Part shown: piece by piece, positions 36,001-47,500 of the stretch | Numbering within the stretch: position 1 is the stretch's first letter | How the letters are laid out: the number at the start of each line of letters is the position of its first letter | Origin: Cocos nucifera | Lineage: Eukaryota; Streptophyta; Magnoliopsida; Arecales; Arecaceae | Direction: 5' to 3' | Assembly: GCA_006176705.1 (NCBI GenBank) | Contig: QRFJ01001028.1 | Span: 969,136 to 1,033,135 of the forward strand | DNA: 64,000 nucleotides | Program-made: the position numbers and the translations under genes | Notes under the pieces: model-generated | The model's database searches: none | What the model was told of the DNA's origin: nothing | What the model saw: only the letters and a program-made list of their open reading frames with translations

Positions 36001-36480
36001 TATGCTAACTCGAGGGATTCATAGCCTCATATGAAGGATTTGAACTATTATGGCATGTTGGAGAAGATAGTCCTCTTAGACTATTATTTTAAAGGAAGGA
36101 TTGCATTGATGAAGTATGATTGGTTTGACACCTTATCAAAGTCAGGGATGAAGGCTGATGAATGTAGTTTTACTCTCGTTAATATGCAATACTATCTCCA
36201 TACTAAAGAATCATATATACTTACCTTCCAAGCTAGTCGTCTTCTACGTTAATGATCCCTTGGAGCCTCAATGGAGTGTTGTTATGAGGATGGTGCCTAG
36301 GTATATTTTTGATGATACTGAAGTTGATGATGATGTTGGATCATGTATACAAAGTATTTCTCTAGGATAAAACTTACCTAGTATTGTCGAGGTCCCTGAT
36401 ATATTTGTCAGGAGTGATGGTGATGTCCATATTGTAGATACCATTAGACGATGATTTTAATATTTTAGTATAAATATTAG
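33015..36480 (+). pseudogene. CACTA TNP2-type transposase pseudogene
   Basis: ATG at 33015 starts a transposase-associated N-terminal domain (KAGFQKFLNFA near 33060, then a decayed Cys pair and GFKPDYE near 33200). A long acidic region follows. The TNP2 core includes CPIYEKN (34296-34320, a decayed CP-x-C motif), SYMGHRCFL (34360-34385) and HYLDVMHIEKNVCE (34636-34677), the family's characteristic HNLDVMHIEKNVC-like motif. Then come a DUF4218-like part (MYPIERNIQTLKSYVRN, 35236-35290) and a DUF4216-like part (KDLNYYGMLEKIVLLDYYFKG, 36034-36096). Candidate introns occur at 35566-35642 and 35743-35818. Scattered stops and frame changes kill it. The function would have been cutting CACTA ends. 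Confidence 0.8.
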
Positions 36481-36555
36481 AGCCTATTATTAATGCTATA
36501 CTAATATTATTGTTCAACATGTTATATCGGTTAATGTTCATTAATGTTGCAAGTC

Positions 36556-38367
36556 ATGATGGCACCAAAATGCCATCTAGCTTTCACCTCTGTCCCTCAG
36601 TAGGTTACGCGGAGCTCGACATATGAGGAGCAGTCGAAGCATACTCTATCTACCTCTGCATCAGCTGCTCAAGGACCATCGACTTCTACTCCATCACCAG
36701 TATCTACTCCACCGACATCTAAGCCTCTACCATCAGCCACATCTCCGATGCAAGCATCTGTGTATACATTTTTATTATGTTATTTATTTATTTATTTATA
36801 TAGTATTTGTATACTTATATATTTACATAACGTATTTTTATTACAGGTGCATCATTCAGTAGGATCTTTTACGGTTCCATATGCATGGCATATGTGTAGA
36901 ACCGCCAGCATCAGGTGATAGTGCAGTATGATGCAGAGGGGAGCAATAGGAAAGACTGTGCGGGAGATGCATTTTCTTTTCGGAGTACTTATGAGGCGGT
37001 CCGACATCATTCCGATATTGCCCATAGACTAGCGATTGATGGATGCCGGTGTTAGGGACTAGGTGTGGGAAGAGATATGGATAAGTGTATCTAAATTATA
37101 TATATGCATTTGATATGTTTATATTTTATTTGATTAGAATAATTTGGTAACTGACTTTTGATAACTTTGTGTAGAGAAGATATGACTTTTCAGATTACGA
37201 GAGGGCTCGAGATGTCCGACTGAAGAAGATTAAAGAGTTGTACCTAGACTACAAGATCAAGCTCTACAGAGAATGGCTCGAGCACCGACGAGACACTCCG
37301 GAGGAGCTTGTTCCTTGGATACAGGACTATCCCCCGAGTCAGTGGAAGGTGATGGTTAGACATTGGAGGAGCCAAGAGTTTGAGGTAAAATTTTTAATTT
37401 TTAAATTTTTTAATATACTTAAAATTATATTTAAATATTTTTTAAATATTTATTATTTATTTGAATACTTGTTAGGCTATCTTCCGTCAGAATCGGAAGA
37501 ATTGGAGGGCCCAGGAGTACACGCACACTCTAGACCGCAAGTCTATAGTCAATCATGTATATAAAGAGATAATGAATTCTAAATCTTACTAGATAAATTA
37601 AATTAATATTTTTTTATAGTTCTAATAAATTGATCCATTGTTATAGCTGATGAGAGATGGAGTGATGTCCAGTTGTAGCGAGATCTTCCGATTCAATCGT
37701 ACAGTTAAGAAAGGTAGGTCGATGAATGCCACGATCGAAAGAATTTTTGTAAGTAATAAATATATTAGTATATATTATCAGTATTATAGCATTTTTTATA
37801 AAATTTTATTTAAATTTATAATTATAGGAGCAATTAGATGCACTCGCAAGCGAGGATTCGGATACCTCTAGTCTCCATGACCATCTGTCTCAAGTCTTGA
37901 GGCCAAGCATTTTGGGAGGATCCGATGCAGTCTCGGACATACACTGATGAGCTACTGGTCTGAGGCGAGCATCTCTTCACATGCTTTCACTTGAGGAGGC
38001 GTTGTCATAGGTAGCTCAAGCTATAGCGCGGGCAGATCAGGCTATAGCACGAGCTACTCATGCTAAGGAGTGCACATATCATTTGGAGGGCATCCTAAGC
38101 GCCATGGTGACGAAGCTCAGCATGCGTTTTGGAGCAGACTTTGTGAGCCTTAGGGATATGTTGATCGATGTTCCAACTTTAGCCCCTCCAACTTCAGCTC
38201 CTCCAGCTCCAGCTTCAGCTCCTCCAGCTCCGGCTTCAGCTCCTCCAGCTCTGGGTTCAGCTCCAGCTCCAACTCCTCCAGCTCTGGGTTCAGCTCCAGC
38301 TCCAACTCCTCCAGCTCGTGCTTCATCTCTCGATGACGATGATGATGTAGATTTAGGAGACTTCTGA
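36556..38367 (+). pseudogene. CACTA second gene remnant (Ptta/En/Spm plant transposase family)
   Basis: ATG at 36556 begins a Ser/Thr/Pro-rich start with a probable intron near 36763-36847 (GTATAC to TTACAG). The region at 37200-37390 encodes RLKKIKELYLDYK...REWLEHR. Later exons at 37475-37560, 37648-37750 and 37829-37935 carry RQNRKNWRAQEYTH, FRFNRTVKKGRSMN and EQLDALASEDSD. These match the plant transposase (Ptta/En/Spm) domain, a TNPA-like accessory protein. The C-terminus has an AP-rich tract (APAPTPPALGS repeated, 38190-38310) and ends in an Asp run. Several frame breaks occur, so this is probably a pseudogene. Exon edges are estimates. Confidence 0.65.
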
Positions 38368-38534
38368 TATTTTTTTAAAAAAATATTATAATAATTTTAT
38401 TCGATAATAAAATATGAAAATTTTAGAAATATTCTTATATTTATAATATTTTCTTATATTTTTTATTATGTTATATATATCTCTGTATTTATCAAGTAAA
38501 AAATATAAAAAATTAAAAAAATTATATTTTTTTA

Positions 38535-38912
38535 TTATTCAAAAGCTACGGTAGTGGTCGTAAAATCATTGTCGTAGGTGTGTCAAGGTAGAAAGTTATG
38601 TGCTAACAGTGGTTATGAAATCGCTACACTAGACCTATGGCAACGGTTAAGAAACTATTGCCATATCTCAACCTATGGCAGCAGTTTTGTAATCGCTATC
38701 ATAGGTTAAGCTATGGTAGCGGTTACAGAACCACTGCAATAATTGAGCTATGACAGTGATTTTTATAATCACTGCAATAACCGCTGTCATAAACCTACGG
38801 TGATGGTCGCAGTGGTAGCAATTTTCTAATCGCTGCCATAGCTTATGGTAGCGATTTTTTGGGCTATGGCAGCGATTACAAACCGCTACCATAGCCTTAA
38901 TCTGTAGTAGTG
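38535..38912. repeat. CACTA right subterminal repeat array
   Basis: Dense alternation of CTATGGCAGCGGTT-like motifs and complements up to the terminal GTAGTAGTG; about a dozen copies. Short ORFs here follow the repeat and are not genes. Confidence 0.7.
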
Positions 38913-40777
38913 ATTATCTATTATAGAGGTTGGGTTTCCATTGCTGGAAGATCCCTTATAGGCTAAGCCCCATCTCGCTGGATGATTTCAGAACTTTAAT
39001 CCTATTTAAACCTTTCATAAGGCATATATGTCAAAGATAATGGATAAATATATAATAATAAATATAATGTAACTTAATTTGAATAAAAAATATTGTAATA
39101 AATATTCAACACAAAATATATCATACTTGTTATGTGACTATATAAATCATGTACCTGTGCTCAACCTTGAGAAACTTTGATGGAAAAAAATCAGTATCAA
39201 GCAAATCCAAATATGCTATTATATAGATCATCATTATTAATGGAAAATAAATTCTCACCCCCAAATGCTATGTGAATCAATATTAATTTAAAATATGCCA
39301 CATCCCTACGTAACAATCCTTAATTCTAAAAATATTAAATGAAAGTATTACGTTATTCAAGAATAGAATTGAAGTCTATTTATGTGGTAATATGTTATTT
39401 AAGGATGGAATGAAAGTCCATTTATATACATTAACTATTTTTAAAACTTTTTATTATGGATATCAGGAATATGGATGGTCTATAAAATTGATCATTATAC
39501 TCTTATAATTAAAATCTATTCATCTAAATTAAGTTAGAATTCAACAATATTTTTTATTAATTTATTAGTTTAATAAATAATTTATTATAAAAAATGATCA
39601 ATGATATGATCTAAAATTCACGCGTGAGCTCAAAACTAGTCTATGAAGATAATAAAATAGAGAGATGAAGTTGAAAGGATTAAAAGAGTAAGAGAGATAT
39701 GCAATTAATATCTTATGAAATTTTGTTGTTCAAGTGAGAGAAATCAGATTGATTTGGCGAGCTAGTTTAGCCAATTAGAACTCCAAAATATAAAAGAATT
39801 TCATATGATCAAAGAAGTATAATACTACCCGCTTACAGGCAAGCCATCAATGTACTTGACCAAACCAAGCAACCTAAAGAATCTGATCTAAACTAACGAT
39901 GCACAAGCTTATATGTTAGACCCCAAGGCCTACTTGGGCTCAAACCACAGAAGCCCAAAAACTTTCATAGGGGACCCAGGCTTAGAGAGTGGTGTAGCAT
40001 GAAAGGGGACTGAACTAGGCCTGGATTCGGCATGGCTTAGGTATTTTATATCATTGCTGATGTTGGGCCTATAAGGCATCATGGTGTTTAATTAAGTAGC
40101 AAGAATAGGAGTAAATTATAGACATGAGTTACAAACCTTATCCCATTAATTCGGAATTTGCTACGGAGGTTGCACTACCCTATTGTTTATTAGATTTACA
40201 TTCCATTACTTACAAAGACCACTTTGCTGACATTACGGGTGTCTAGACCATTTCAAAGATATTCCTCAATTTATCATACATTGCTGAAACATCATATCTC
40301 ATGTAACCTTCAAATATATGTCTTGTTCACCACATGTGCAATGCAAATGATTTAATCAAGAAGAGACATATGGTGGATGGTTGTGATCTCTTCAACAGAG
40401 ATTGCTTACATCAATCTTGTGACCAAAGATGCCCCATTTTTTTTATGCACTAATCAGAAAATGAATGTGGTGGCATATTTATTATACTAAGACTTCTTAT
40501 AATTAGATTTTTGGAAAATTGGCAAAAGAGATGGACTTCACAGGCCTCATGACAACTAGAAATAGTGTAGATAGGAATCATACGTGGATGGATGGCTTGA
40601 TTCATGCATGCTTGTATTTGGATTTTTACTAATGATATAAATAGCCACAATATGATGCCAAAAAAAGGAAAATAAAAAGGAGCCCATGCCTTATCAAACT
40701 AGAAAATAGCTATAAATATAATAAAGAGAATGTCTACTATAAAGAAGATGGGAGATATTTCTGAATTCGCCTTAGAT
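38913..40777. other. Intergenic, no gene seen
   Basis: AT-rich sequence between the CACTA element and the third 660-bp repeat. A moderately GC-rich patch at 39895-40080 resembles decayed LTR sequence but has no partner in the window. The minus ORF 40450-40650 has no recognised domain. Confidence 0.4.
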
Positions 40778-41435
40778 TGTTATGAATATATAATAAAAAA
40801 TGTATTTCCTATGAGAGTTGATTGCGATCCAATTGGACTAACAATCAAGTAATATTATAAAACTAGTAGTAAATTAATCTAAACTTACATGCAGTGCACT
40901 GTCCTAAGATAATTTTTGATCTTTATACGGGATTAAGCTCGAGAAATCTATCATAAGATACAAATCGGAGGCCTCCCTTGCAGGCACGATCGTGGAAAGA
41001 ATGACAAGAGCTTTAACTCAGTGGATGAATGATCAAAGAAATAGATTAAAAGACTTGGAAGAAGATTGGAAGAAAGAAGATTTAGAATAGAGAAAAATCT
41101 TGGGTTAGAAAGAAGAGTATTTTCTTGCTTATGAAAACCCCTTTAAGAGCCTAATTTATAGGCCCAATGAGTAGTTATTTGGGCTACTAATACAACATTA
41201 ACACATTAAACATGTATTAATGGATATAAAAGCATTAATTGGTCGAACAGTTAGAAAACCAATGGACAAAACATACCATATTAAAATATGATATTTATCC
41301 TAAATTAAATAAGAAAAATGGTAATAATTATTAAAAAAAAATAAAAAATGGGACTAAACAAAATAAAAAATTTGGATTTTGGTTAGAATTGGTTAGAGGA
41401 AATTTTGATTTTCAATTCACTCCAAAACTCCAATA
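40778..41435 (+). repeat. ~660 bp repeat family, copy 3 (dispersed)
   Basis: Starts TGTTATGAATAT and ends CTCCAATA. It is collinear with the copies at 28000 and 28680 over the whole length, with scattered substitutions. Finding a separate copy 11 kb away shows a mobile family, not just a local duplication. Confidence 0.6.
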
Positions 41436-41462
41436 GAGCATGTATTGCTATAAATCCAGCTT

Positions 41463-41694
41463 GAAATTTAGGGCATGTCTGGTTCACAATTGAAATCAAA
41501 ACAATAATCAGAATGGATTGGAATGTAAATTGAGATGGCCATATCTCCTAACATGTTTGCTTTATAATCGAAATCCAAATGAAATTTGAATACTAGAAAA
41601 GAGTAAGGGTTGAGTTTGAGGGGATTGAGGTATTTCCATTCTCCCTTAGAATTAGAATGGAAATGGGACTCTTCCCAACCAAACGGCTAAAAGG
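41463..41694. repeat. Tourist/Harbinger-like MITE candidate
   Basis: The left end GGGCATGTCTGGTTCAC and the right end CCAACCAAACGGCT form an imperfect inverted repeat of the TGTTTGGTT type common in plant Tourist and related MITEs. It is ~230 bp, non-coding, with internal complementarity (GATTGGAATG against CATTCTCCCTT-type parts). No target duplication could be fixed. Confidence 0.4.
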
Positions 41695-41751
41695 AAAGAC
41701 ACTCATGATAGGATTAGAGTAAGGGTAAGGGTTTCATTGTCATTGCCATAT

Positions 41752-42151
41752 ATGGCTTCAGAGTGGATGGCTCTAGGGTATGCAGCAAGGGCGGAGGCGA
41801 TTGCGCTACTATTCCTGACCCTCTTGGGTCTAGAGAGGCTCCGTTGCTCTGATGGGGGATGCTGGTGGTGGTGCGGAGTGTATTGAAGTCATTGCTCTGG
41901 ACAATGCTCTACTGTCTATACCGCCTAATGGATATCTACTAGAATTACGAGACCCCACCAACATATGACTCAGAGCATGCCTGCACATCAACGAGCACCT
42001 CCATCACCAGAAGTCCACCATGAAGAGCCAACGCAACAGCCTCATCATCGCTACTACACTCCTATACTGGCTCCACTTCGCCATCACCAACCTCATTGTA
42101 TACCTTGACCAGCTCAATCAGCATGTTGAGAAGCTCAAGAGGCAGGATTGA
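41752..42151 (+). pseudogene. BAP29/BAP31-like ER protein, intronless pseudogene
   Basis: ATG at 41752 reads MASEWMALGYAARAEAI then LLFLTLLGLERLR, close to the N-terminus of small plant B-cell-receptor-associated 31-like ER membrane proteins. After a frameshift near 41855 and a poorly matching middle with a stop, the C-terminus is clear: HLHHQKSTMKSQRNS, then a hydrophobic helix, then LDQLNQHVEKLKRQD and a TGA at 42149-42151. The family protein is about 127 aa, and 400 bp with no intron fits that length exactly, so this looks like a processed copy. No poly(A) tail is seen. The 3' flank is cut about 100 bp later by a gypsy element. Identity rests on remembered family sequence. Confidence 0.65.
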
Positions 42152-42244
42152 TGGATCGCCAGGTTTGCAAATTCCTCCTTTAGAGGAGCATAGAGGTAGA
42201 ATGAACATAAGTCCCAATTTTTTGTAGGCTTGGCTTTTCTTTTA

Positions 42245-42912
42245 TGTTACTATTACAGTGGTAACATAAACACCTCAGAACGTCCGGTTGGTATCCGAAA
42301 CATCTTGACTCAGTTCACATAAGCTGACATACTGAGCTCAAAAAGTTACCATAATACCCTCTGAGCTAGTGGTCGGGCCTCGACAAGAGATCTAAGCCGT
42401 TCTATTCGGCAACGGCTGGAATAACGTCTATAACTCTTAAATCACTTCGGATAAGCAGCTCATTTGCATTCTCATGGACTATCGGTGATCCAACTGTAAT
42501 GCAGCCACGAACAAGCTATTTTTCATTCAATCTAAACTCTCGAAAGAGGATAAAGCATCACAATCCTGCTAGTAACAACCTTCCCATTCTAGAAAAGTGG
42601 CTCTAATCTCGCCACAACGTTATTAGCAGCTCGAAATAGATAGAATAGCATAACGTTCGTGAAAGATTTTTCTTACAAATATCATAAATTCTGAGGATCC
42701 AAGTAAACAAAAAATTTCTCTCAGAGAACTTATTATTGTTCATCTATTCTCTACTGATTTGAGCATCGGAGGATCCTCATCGAGATCAAATCCTCTGATC
42801 CAAACTTTATTTTGTAGGTCAATCTAGCACCTCCTACGAGTAACTGATCACTCCGCTTTTGAAGAAAATAATTTTAAGCAACAATAGATAGAAAAAGGAT
42901 CATCTCTTGAAA
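42245..42912 (+). repeat. Probable 5' LTR and leader of the Tat element
   Basis: Non-coding sequence between the BAP31-like pseudogene and gag. A TGTTAC start at 42245 is a candidate edge. The part around 42755-42830 (GAGCATCGGAGGATCCTC then TTTATTTTGTAGGTCAA) resembles the R-U5 end of Tat-type LTRs. The primer-binding site was not resolved, and without the 3' LTR the limits cannot be confirmed. Confidence 0.4.
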
Positions 42913-44459
42913 ATGCCACCTAAGAAGGCATCGTCATGTCTCAATGATGTTGGAGATACTACTACTTCTCAACAAGCAGATCTTCGGGCTGATAATCATA
43001 CTCAACCCTCGATGATAAAAGCTTCTCCATTGGCTCAACCAATCCCTATTACAATGGACCTGTTCAACCTGCTCCTCTAGTAGGTTCAGACTCTGACGGT
43101 CATTGTTCAAGCAGTCCAAACTGCATTCGTGCCTCCTCCAATGGCACCACAGCCAAGCCAGGCTACCCCTGCACCATCTTTTATGGTATAGCCTATACTC
43201 TCTTTGGTGATTCCGATCATGCCTCCAGCCATAGTGCCATTTCAACCACCACTCTTCCAGCCACAGTAATAGGTCGAGCCTCCTCGGACATCTTCTTAGA
43301 GCCCAAAAAGAAGGCAGACCCATCGATGATCTCCTAGCCCACAATCTGAGCAGGATTTGACCCCTAGCCACCACTCTTCTCAACAGTTTGAGGCCTGCAC
43401 CGTCCGAGATTTGATCATTAAAAAGAAGCTTCAAGAGTTCAACAATAAGCTTGAAGTTCTAAACAAAGCTTCTTCTTCTCGACCCTTCAATGGGCTTAGC
43501 GGCGAGCCTCCCTTCGACGAAAAGATTATGAAGGAGTTGCAGCCACTAAACTTTAAGCTCCCCCAGAACGAGACTAACGATGGGACTTCTGACCCCATCG
43601 ATCATGTAGAAATCTTCAAGACAGCATTACTCTTCCAAGGAGCATCCGATGCCATTCTTTGTCGAGCATTCTCCGCCACTCTCAAGAGAGCGGTCCGGCA
43701 ATGGTACTCTAATCTGAAACCGGCCTTGATCCATCTTTTGAAGAGCTGACCTTGGCTACACATTTTGTCAGTAACCGCAAGCAGTAGAAGTGGTCCGACT
43801 ATCTGAATACCATCCGACAGAAGGAGGGGGAGTCGATCCGCTCTTATGTGAGCCACTTTAATACAGTAAGTCTAAAAGTCTGCAATCTGCATTAGTCTAT
43901 CATGATGATGGCTTTTATAGGCGGATTGCTGAGGAACGACTTAAAGAAGTCATTAATAAAGTCCTTTCCTCAGGACTATGCTGGTATACTAGAATGGGCC
44001 AAAAAGTATACCAACATCAAAGAAGCTTTTGCTGAGGATACTCCTGCCAATGCTATTTCGACAGGATTAAATAAGGAGCATCTCCCACTGAACAAGGAAG
44101 CCTATCACCAGCGCTCCCGATCTTTGCCCAAAAAGCAGAAGGATGGAGGTTCATTCCGAAATCGCTGATCTCCAACTCTTCAAAGGAGAGATCGATAGCG
44201 GTCTCCATCGAGGTGTTACCACAACTATACACCTCTAAACACCACTCGATAAGAGGTTTTAATGTAGATTCGGTACGAGCTCCCTTAGCCTTCAAAGATG
44301 CGGACGAACCCTAAGCACTGCGATCTAACAAGGTATTATTTCTACCATCATGACCACGATCATGATGTGAAAAATTGTCGTCTCCTCCGCGATGCCATTG
44401 AAAGGCTTATTCGGAAGGGAAGGCTGGAGCACTTCATCCATAGGAAAACTTTCCCATGA
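42913..44459 (+). pseudogene. Tat gag pseudogene
   Basis: ATG at 42913 (MPPKKASSC) starts a Pro/Gln-rich N-terminal region with several in-frame stops where Gln is expected. The open core is 43357-43749, with EFNNKLE, FDEKIMKELQPLNFKLPQ and DHVEIFKTALLFQGASDAILCRAFSATL, the capsid-like gag segment of Tat elements. It continues in another frame with GGLLRNDLKKSLIKSFPQDYAGILEWAKKYTNIKEA (43914-44019). A knuckle-like motif at 44304-44365 reads CDLTRYYFYHHDHDHDVKNC, the CxFHxxHGHxTxxC type of this lineage. Frameshifts separate the parts. Confidence 0.75.
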
Positions 44460-44507
44460 TGACCTCCTCCAAGAGCTCGGTAACCACCTTGTCAGCCTCA
44501 GCACCTA

Positions 44508-47500
44508 ATGCCAGTTCCTACACAGAAATCGGGAGAGCTAGTGGTGGCTAAAGAACAACCTCTCCATAGTGAAAACTACATGATCACTAGGGGGTCATCC
44601 GAAGCGATAGTGGCAAAGAGACCGAGGCATAGGGATAGGCTTGGAGAGGCAATAATTTTTACTGAGCAGGACGCAAAGGGTGTACAACAACCGCACAATG
44701 ATGCAGTGATTGTTTTCTTAAATGATGCTAATTATAATGTAAACCATATATTCATTGATAATAGAAGCTTAGTTGATATTTTGTACTTCTCTACTTTTTT
44801 TTGAATGAAATTCTTTTTTGATCAGTTAAATAAATTTAATACGTCGATCAAAGAATTCTCCGAAAGCTCAATAATTTTGGAAGGAATAATCAAGCTTCCT
44901 GTCACAGTATGCACTCCTCTTCAGCAAGTGACTATTCCTGTAGACTTTCTCATTGTAAAGCTCTCTTCAGCTTATAATACTATTCTCGGAGGACCCAGCC
45001 TCTAGACACTTAGAGTTATGGTGTCCAATTATCATCTGACGGTAAAATTCCTAACAGCTCATGGAGTAGGAAAGATCCAAGGTGACCAGATCATGATGCA
45101 ACAGTATTTTGCTGCCAAGCTCCAAACAAAAGATCAAGCAAAACTCTAGCCTGAACTTTCAATAGGGCTGGATGCTCAAGATGATCTGGCAAAAAATCTT
45201 GCCCATCCATCTGACGAGCCCTTGGAGATCTCGCTAAGGAAGAAAAATCCTTAGCATACCGTAAAGATCGATTCTTGCCTCGACCAGATAATAAAAAAAC
45301 CAACTAATTGCTCTTTTGTAGGTGAACGTAGATCTTTTCGTCGAGTCAGCCGCAGACATATCTGAGATCAATCCAAAAGTAATGGCCCATCACCTGAAGG
45401 TGGATCCAACTCGTCGTCCAATCAAACAAAATAAATAAAGTTTCACCTCGGAGTGTAAAAAAGCCATCACTGAGGAGCTGGATAAATTGATTAAAGCTGA
45501 TTTCATCAAAGAGATGATATACCCTGATTGGCTGGCAAACATTGTCCTGGTAAGGAAGGTAAATGAGAAGTGGCACATGTGTATCGACTTCACCAACCTG
45601 AATAAGGTCTGCCTAAAAGATAGTTGCTCACTACCTCGAATCGATCAACTGATCGATGCTACTTCAGGGCACGAGCTCCTCAGCTTCATAGATATCTTTT
45701 CTGGCTATAATCAAATTCGGATGGCCCCTAAATATGAGGAGAAAATAGCCTTTATAACTGATCGTGGTCTCTTTTGCTACAGGATGATGCCCTTCGGATT
45801 AAAAAATGCAGGAGACATATACCAAAGGCTGGTAAACAAAATTTTCAAAGACCAGATTGGGAAGAATATAGAGGCATACGTTGATGATATGCTGGCCAAG
45901 AGTCAAGCGATGCCAGACCATATTGAGAACCTTTGAGAGACTTTTAACATACTTCACTGATACCAGATGAAGTTGAATCCCTTGAAGTATGCTTTCGGAG
46001 TGACTACTGGCAAGTTTCTCGACTTCATGATTTTCTACAGAGGCATTGAGGCGAATCCTAAGAAGATCAAGGCAATCCTGAAAATGTCACCACTAAGAAT
46101 AGTTAAAAAGGTACAATTCCTAACTAGTAAAATAGCCTCTCTTAACCATTTCATTTTTAGGTTAATCAAGAGGTATCTTCCATTCTTTTAAACCCTCAAA
46201 CAGTCGAAGAATTTTTAATGAACCTCAAAATGCCAAAAGACTTTTGAAGAATTAAAAAGATATCTCGGCTCCCCACCTCTGCTCACTAACCGCAGCCAGG
46301 TGAAGAGCTCCTCCTATATCTAGCCATCTCATCGGTGGCCATCAGCATAGTCCTTGTCCGAGAAGAAGGATGGCTTCAAAAGCCCATTTATTATATCAGC
46401 AAGGTCCTCTATGATGTAGAGACCAGATATGTTAAACTGGAGAAGTTACTCTTCGCACTGGTCATCGCTGCGAGAAAGCTTCAGGCCTACTTCCAGTCCC
46501 ATAACATGGTTTGACTCATGGATCAACCAATAAGAGCAATCCTACATCTCCCTAACACTTCAGGTCAAATCATGAAGTAGGCACTGGAGCTCTCAGAACT
46601 GAATATACATTACCAGCCGAGGCCTTCTATCAAAGCTCAGATTCTGATCAATTTTATCCTCGAATGCACTGTTCTAGATGCGGGAGCCCCAGAAGAAAAT
46701 TTAAAAAATAGATTGGAAGACCCCACCAGTTCAAAAGGCGATAAAAACTCGAGGTCAAATCCAGAAGAGACTTGCACCCTACACGTCGATGGCTCATCAA
46801 ACTTGTCAGGGTCGAGAGCTGGACTCATTCTATCTAGTCTAGAAGAAGAAGTGGTAGCATATGCTTTACGCTTCAAGTTCTCGACTACCAATAATAAAGT
46901 GGAGTATGAAGCCTTGATTGCTGGGCTAAAGATCGCCAAAGAGATTAGAGCCCAATGCCTGGAGGTCTTCAGTGATTCTCAACTAGTGGTCGGGCAGATC
47001 AAAGAAGAGTACGAAGCTCAAAAAGAGAACATAAAAAAATATCTTTAAAAGATAAAAGATCTTATTTCATTTTTCCAATATTTTAATATTCAACAGATCT
47101 TTAGGATGCAAAATGCTAGAACCGATGCTTTATCCAAGCTAGCGTCCATGTTACCCATCGACTTGAATACAGAGACCTACTTTGAGGTCTTAAAAGCTTC
47201 GAGCTTAGAGGAGCCCATCACTGTTCAGCAAATTGATAAAGAACCCTATTGGATGGATCCTTTTTTAAAATACTTGAGGGTAGGAGAGTAGCCACCTAAC
47301 CAGAGAGAAGCCCGCAAGATCAGAAATAAGGTCGCTAGATTCGTATTGCTCGATAATGAATTGTATAAGCGGTCTTTCTCTCTACCTCTCCTAAAGTATC
47401 TGCACCCATCCAAAGCTAACTATGCCCAGCGCGAAGTCCATGAGGAGATTTATGGAAGTCACCTGGGGGGTCGGTCTTTATCTTATAAGATCCTTTGGCA

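Larger units (their letters stand above)
29722..38912 (+). mobile_element. CACTA (En/Spm) DNA transposon, 9.19 kb
   Basis: The left end is CACTACTATAG at 29722 and the right end is GTAGTAGTG at 38912. They form an inverted repeat (CACTACTA) with a perfect 3-bp target duplication ATT (29719-29721 and 38913-38915), as expected for CACTA elements. Subterminal regions carry many copies of a CTATGGCAGCG(G/A)TT motif in both orientations, the type of site bound by TNPA-like proteins. Inside are a decayed TNP2 transposase gene and a second-gene remnant. A ~1 kb inverted-repeat structure has been added to the left subterminal region. Confidence 0.9.

Noticed and set aside
42934..43434. 166-codon minus-strand ORF
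   Set aside because: It overlaps the gag region of the Tat element antisense. The gag motifs are on the plus strand, and this ORF is Arg/Trp/Leu-rich with no domain.
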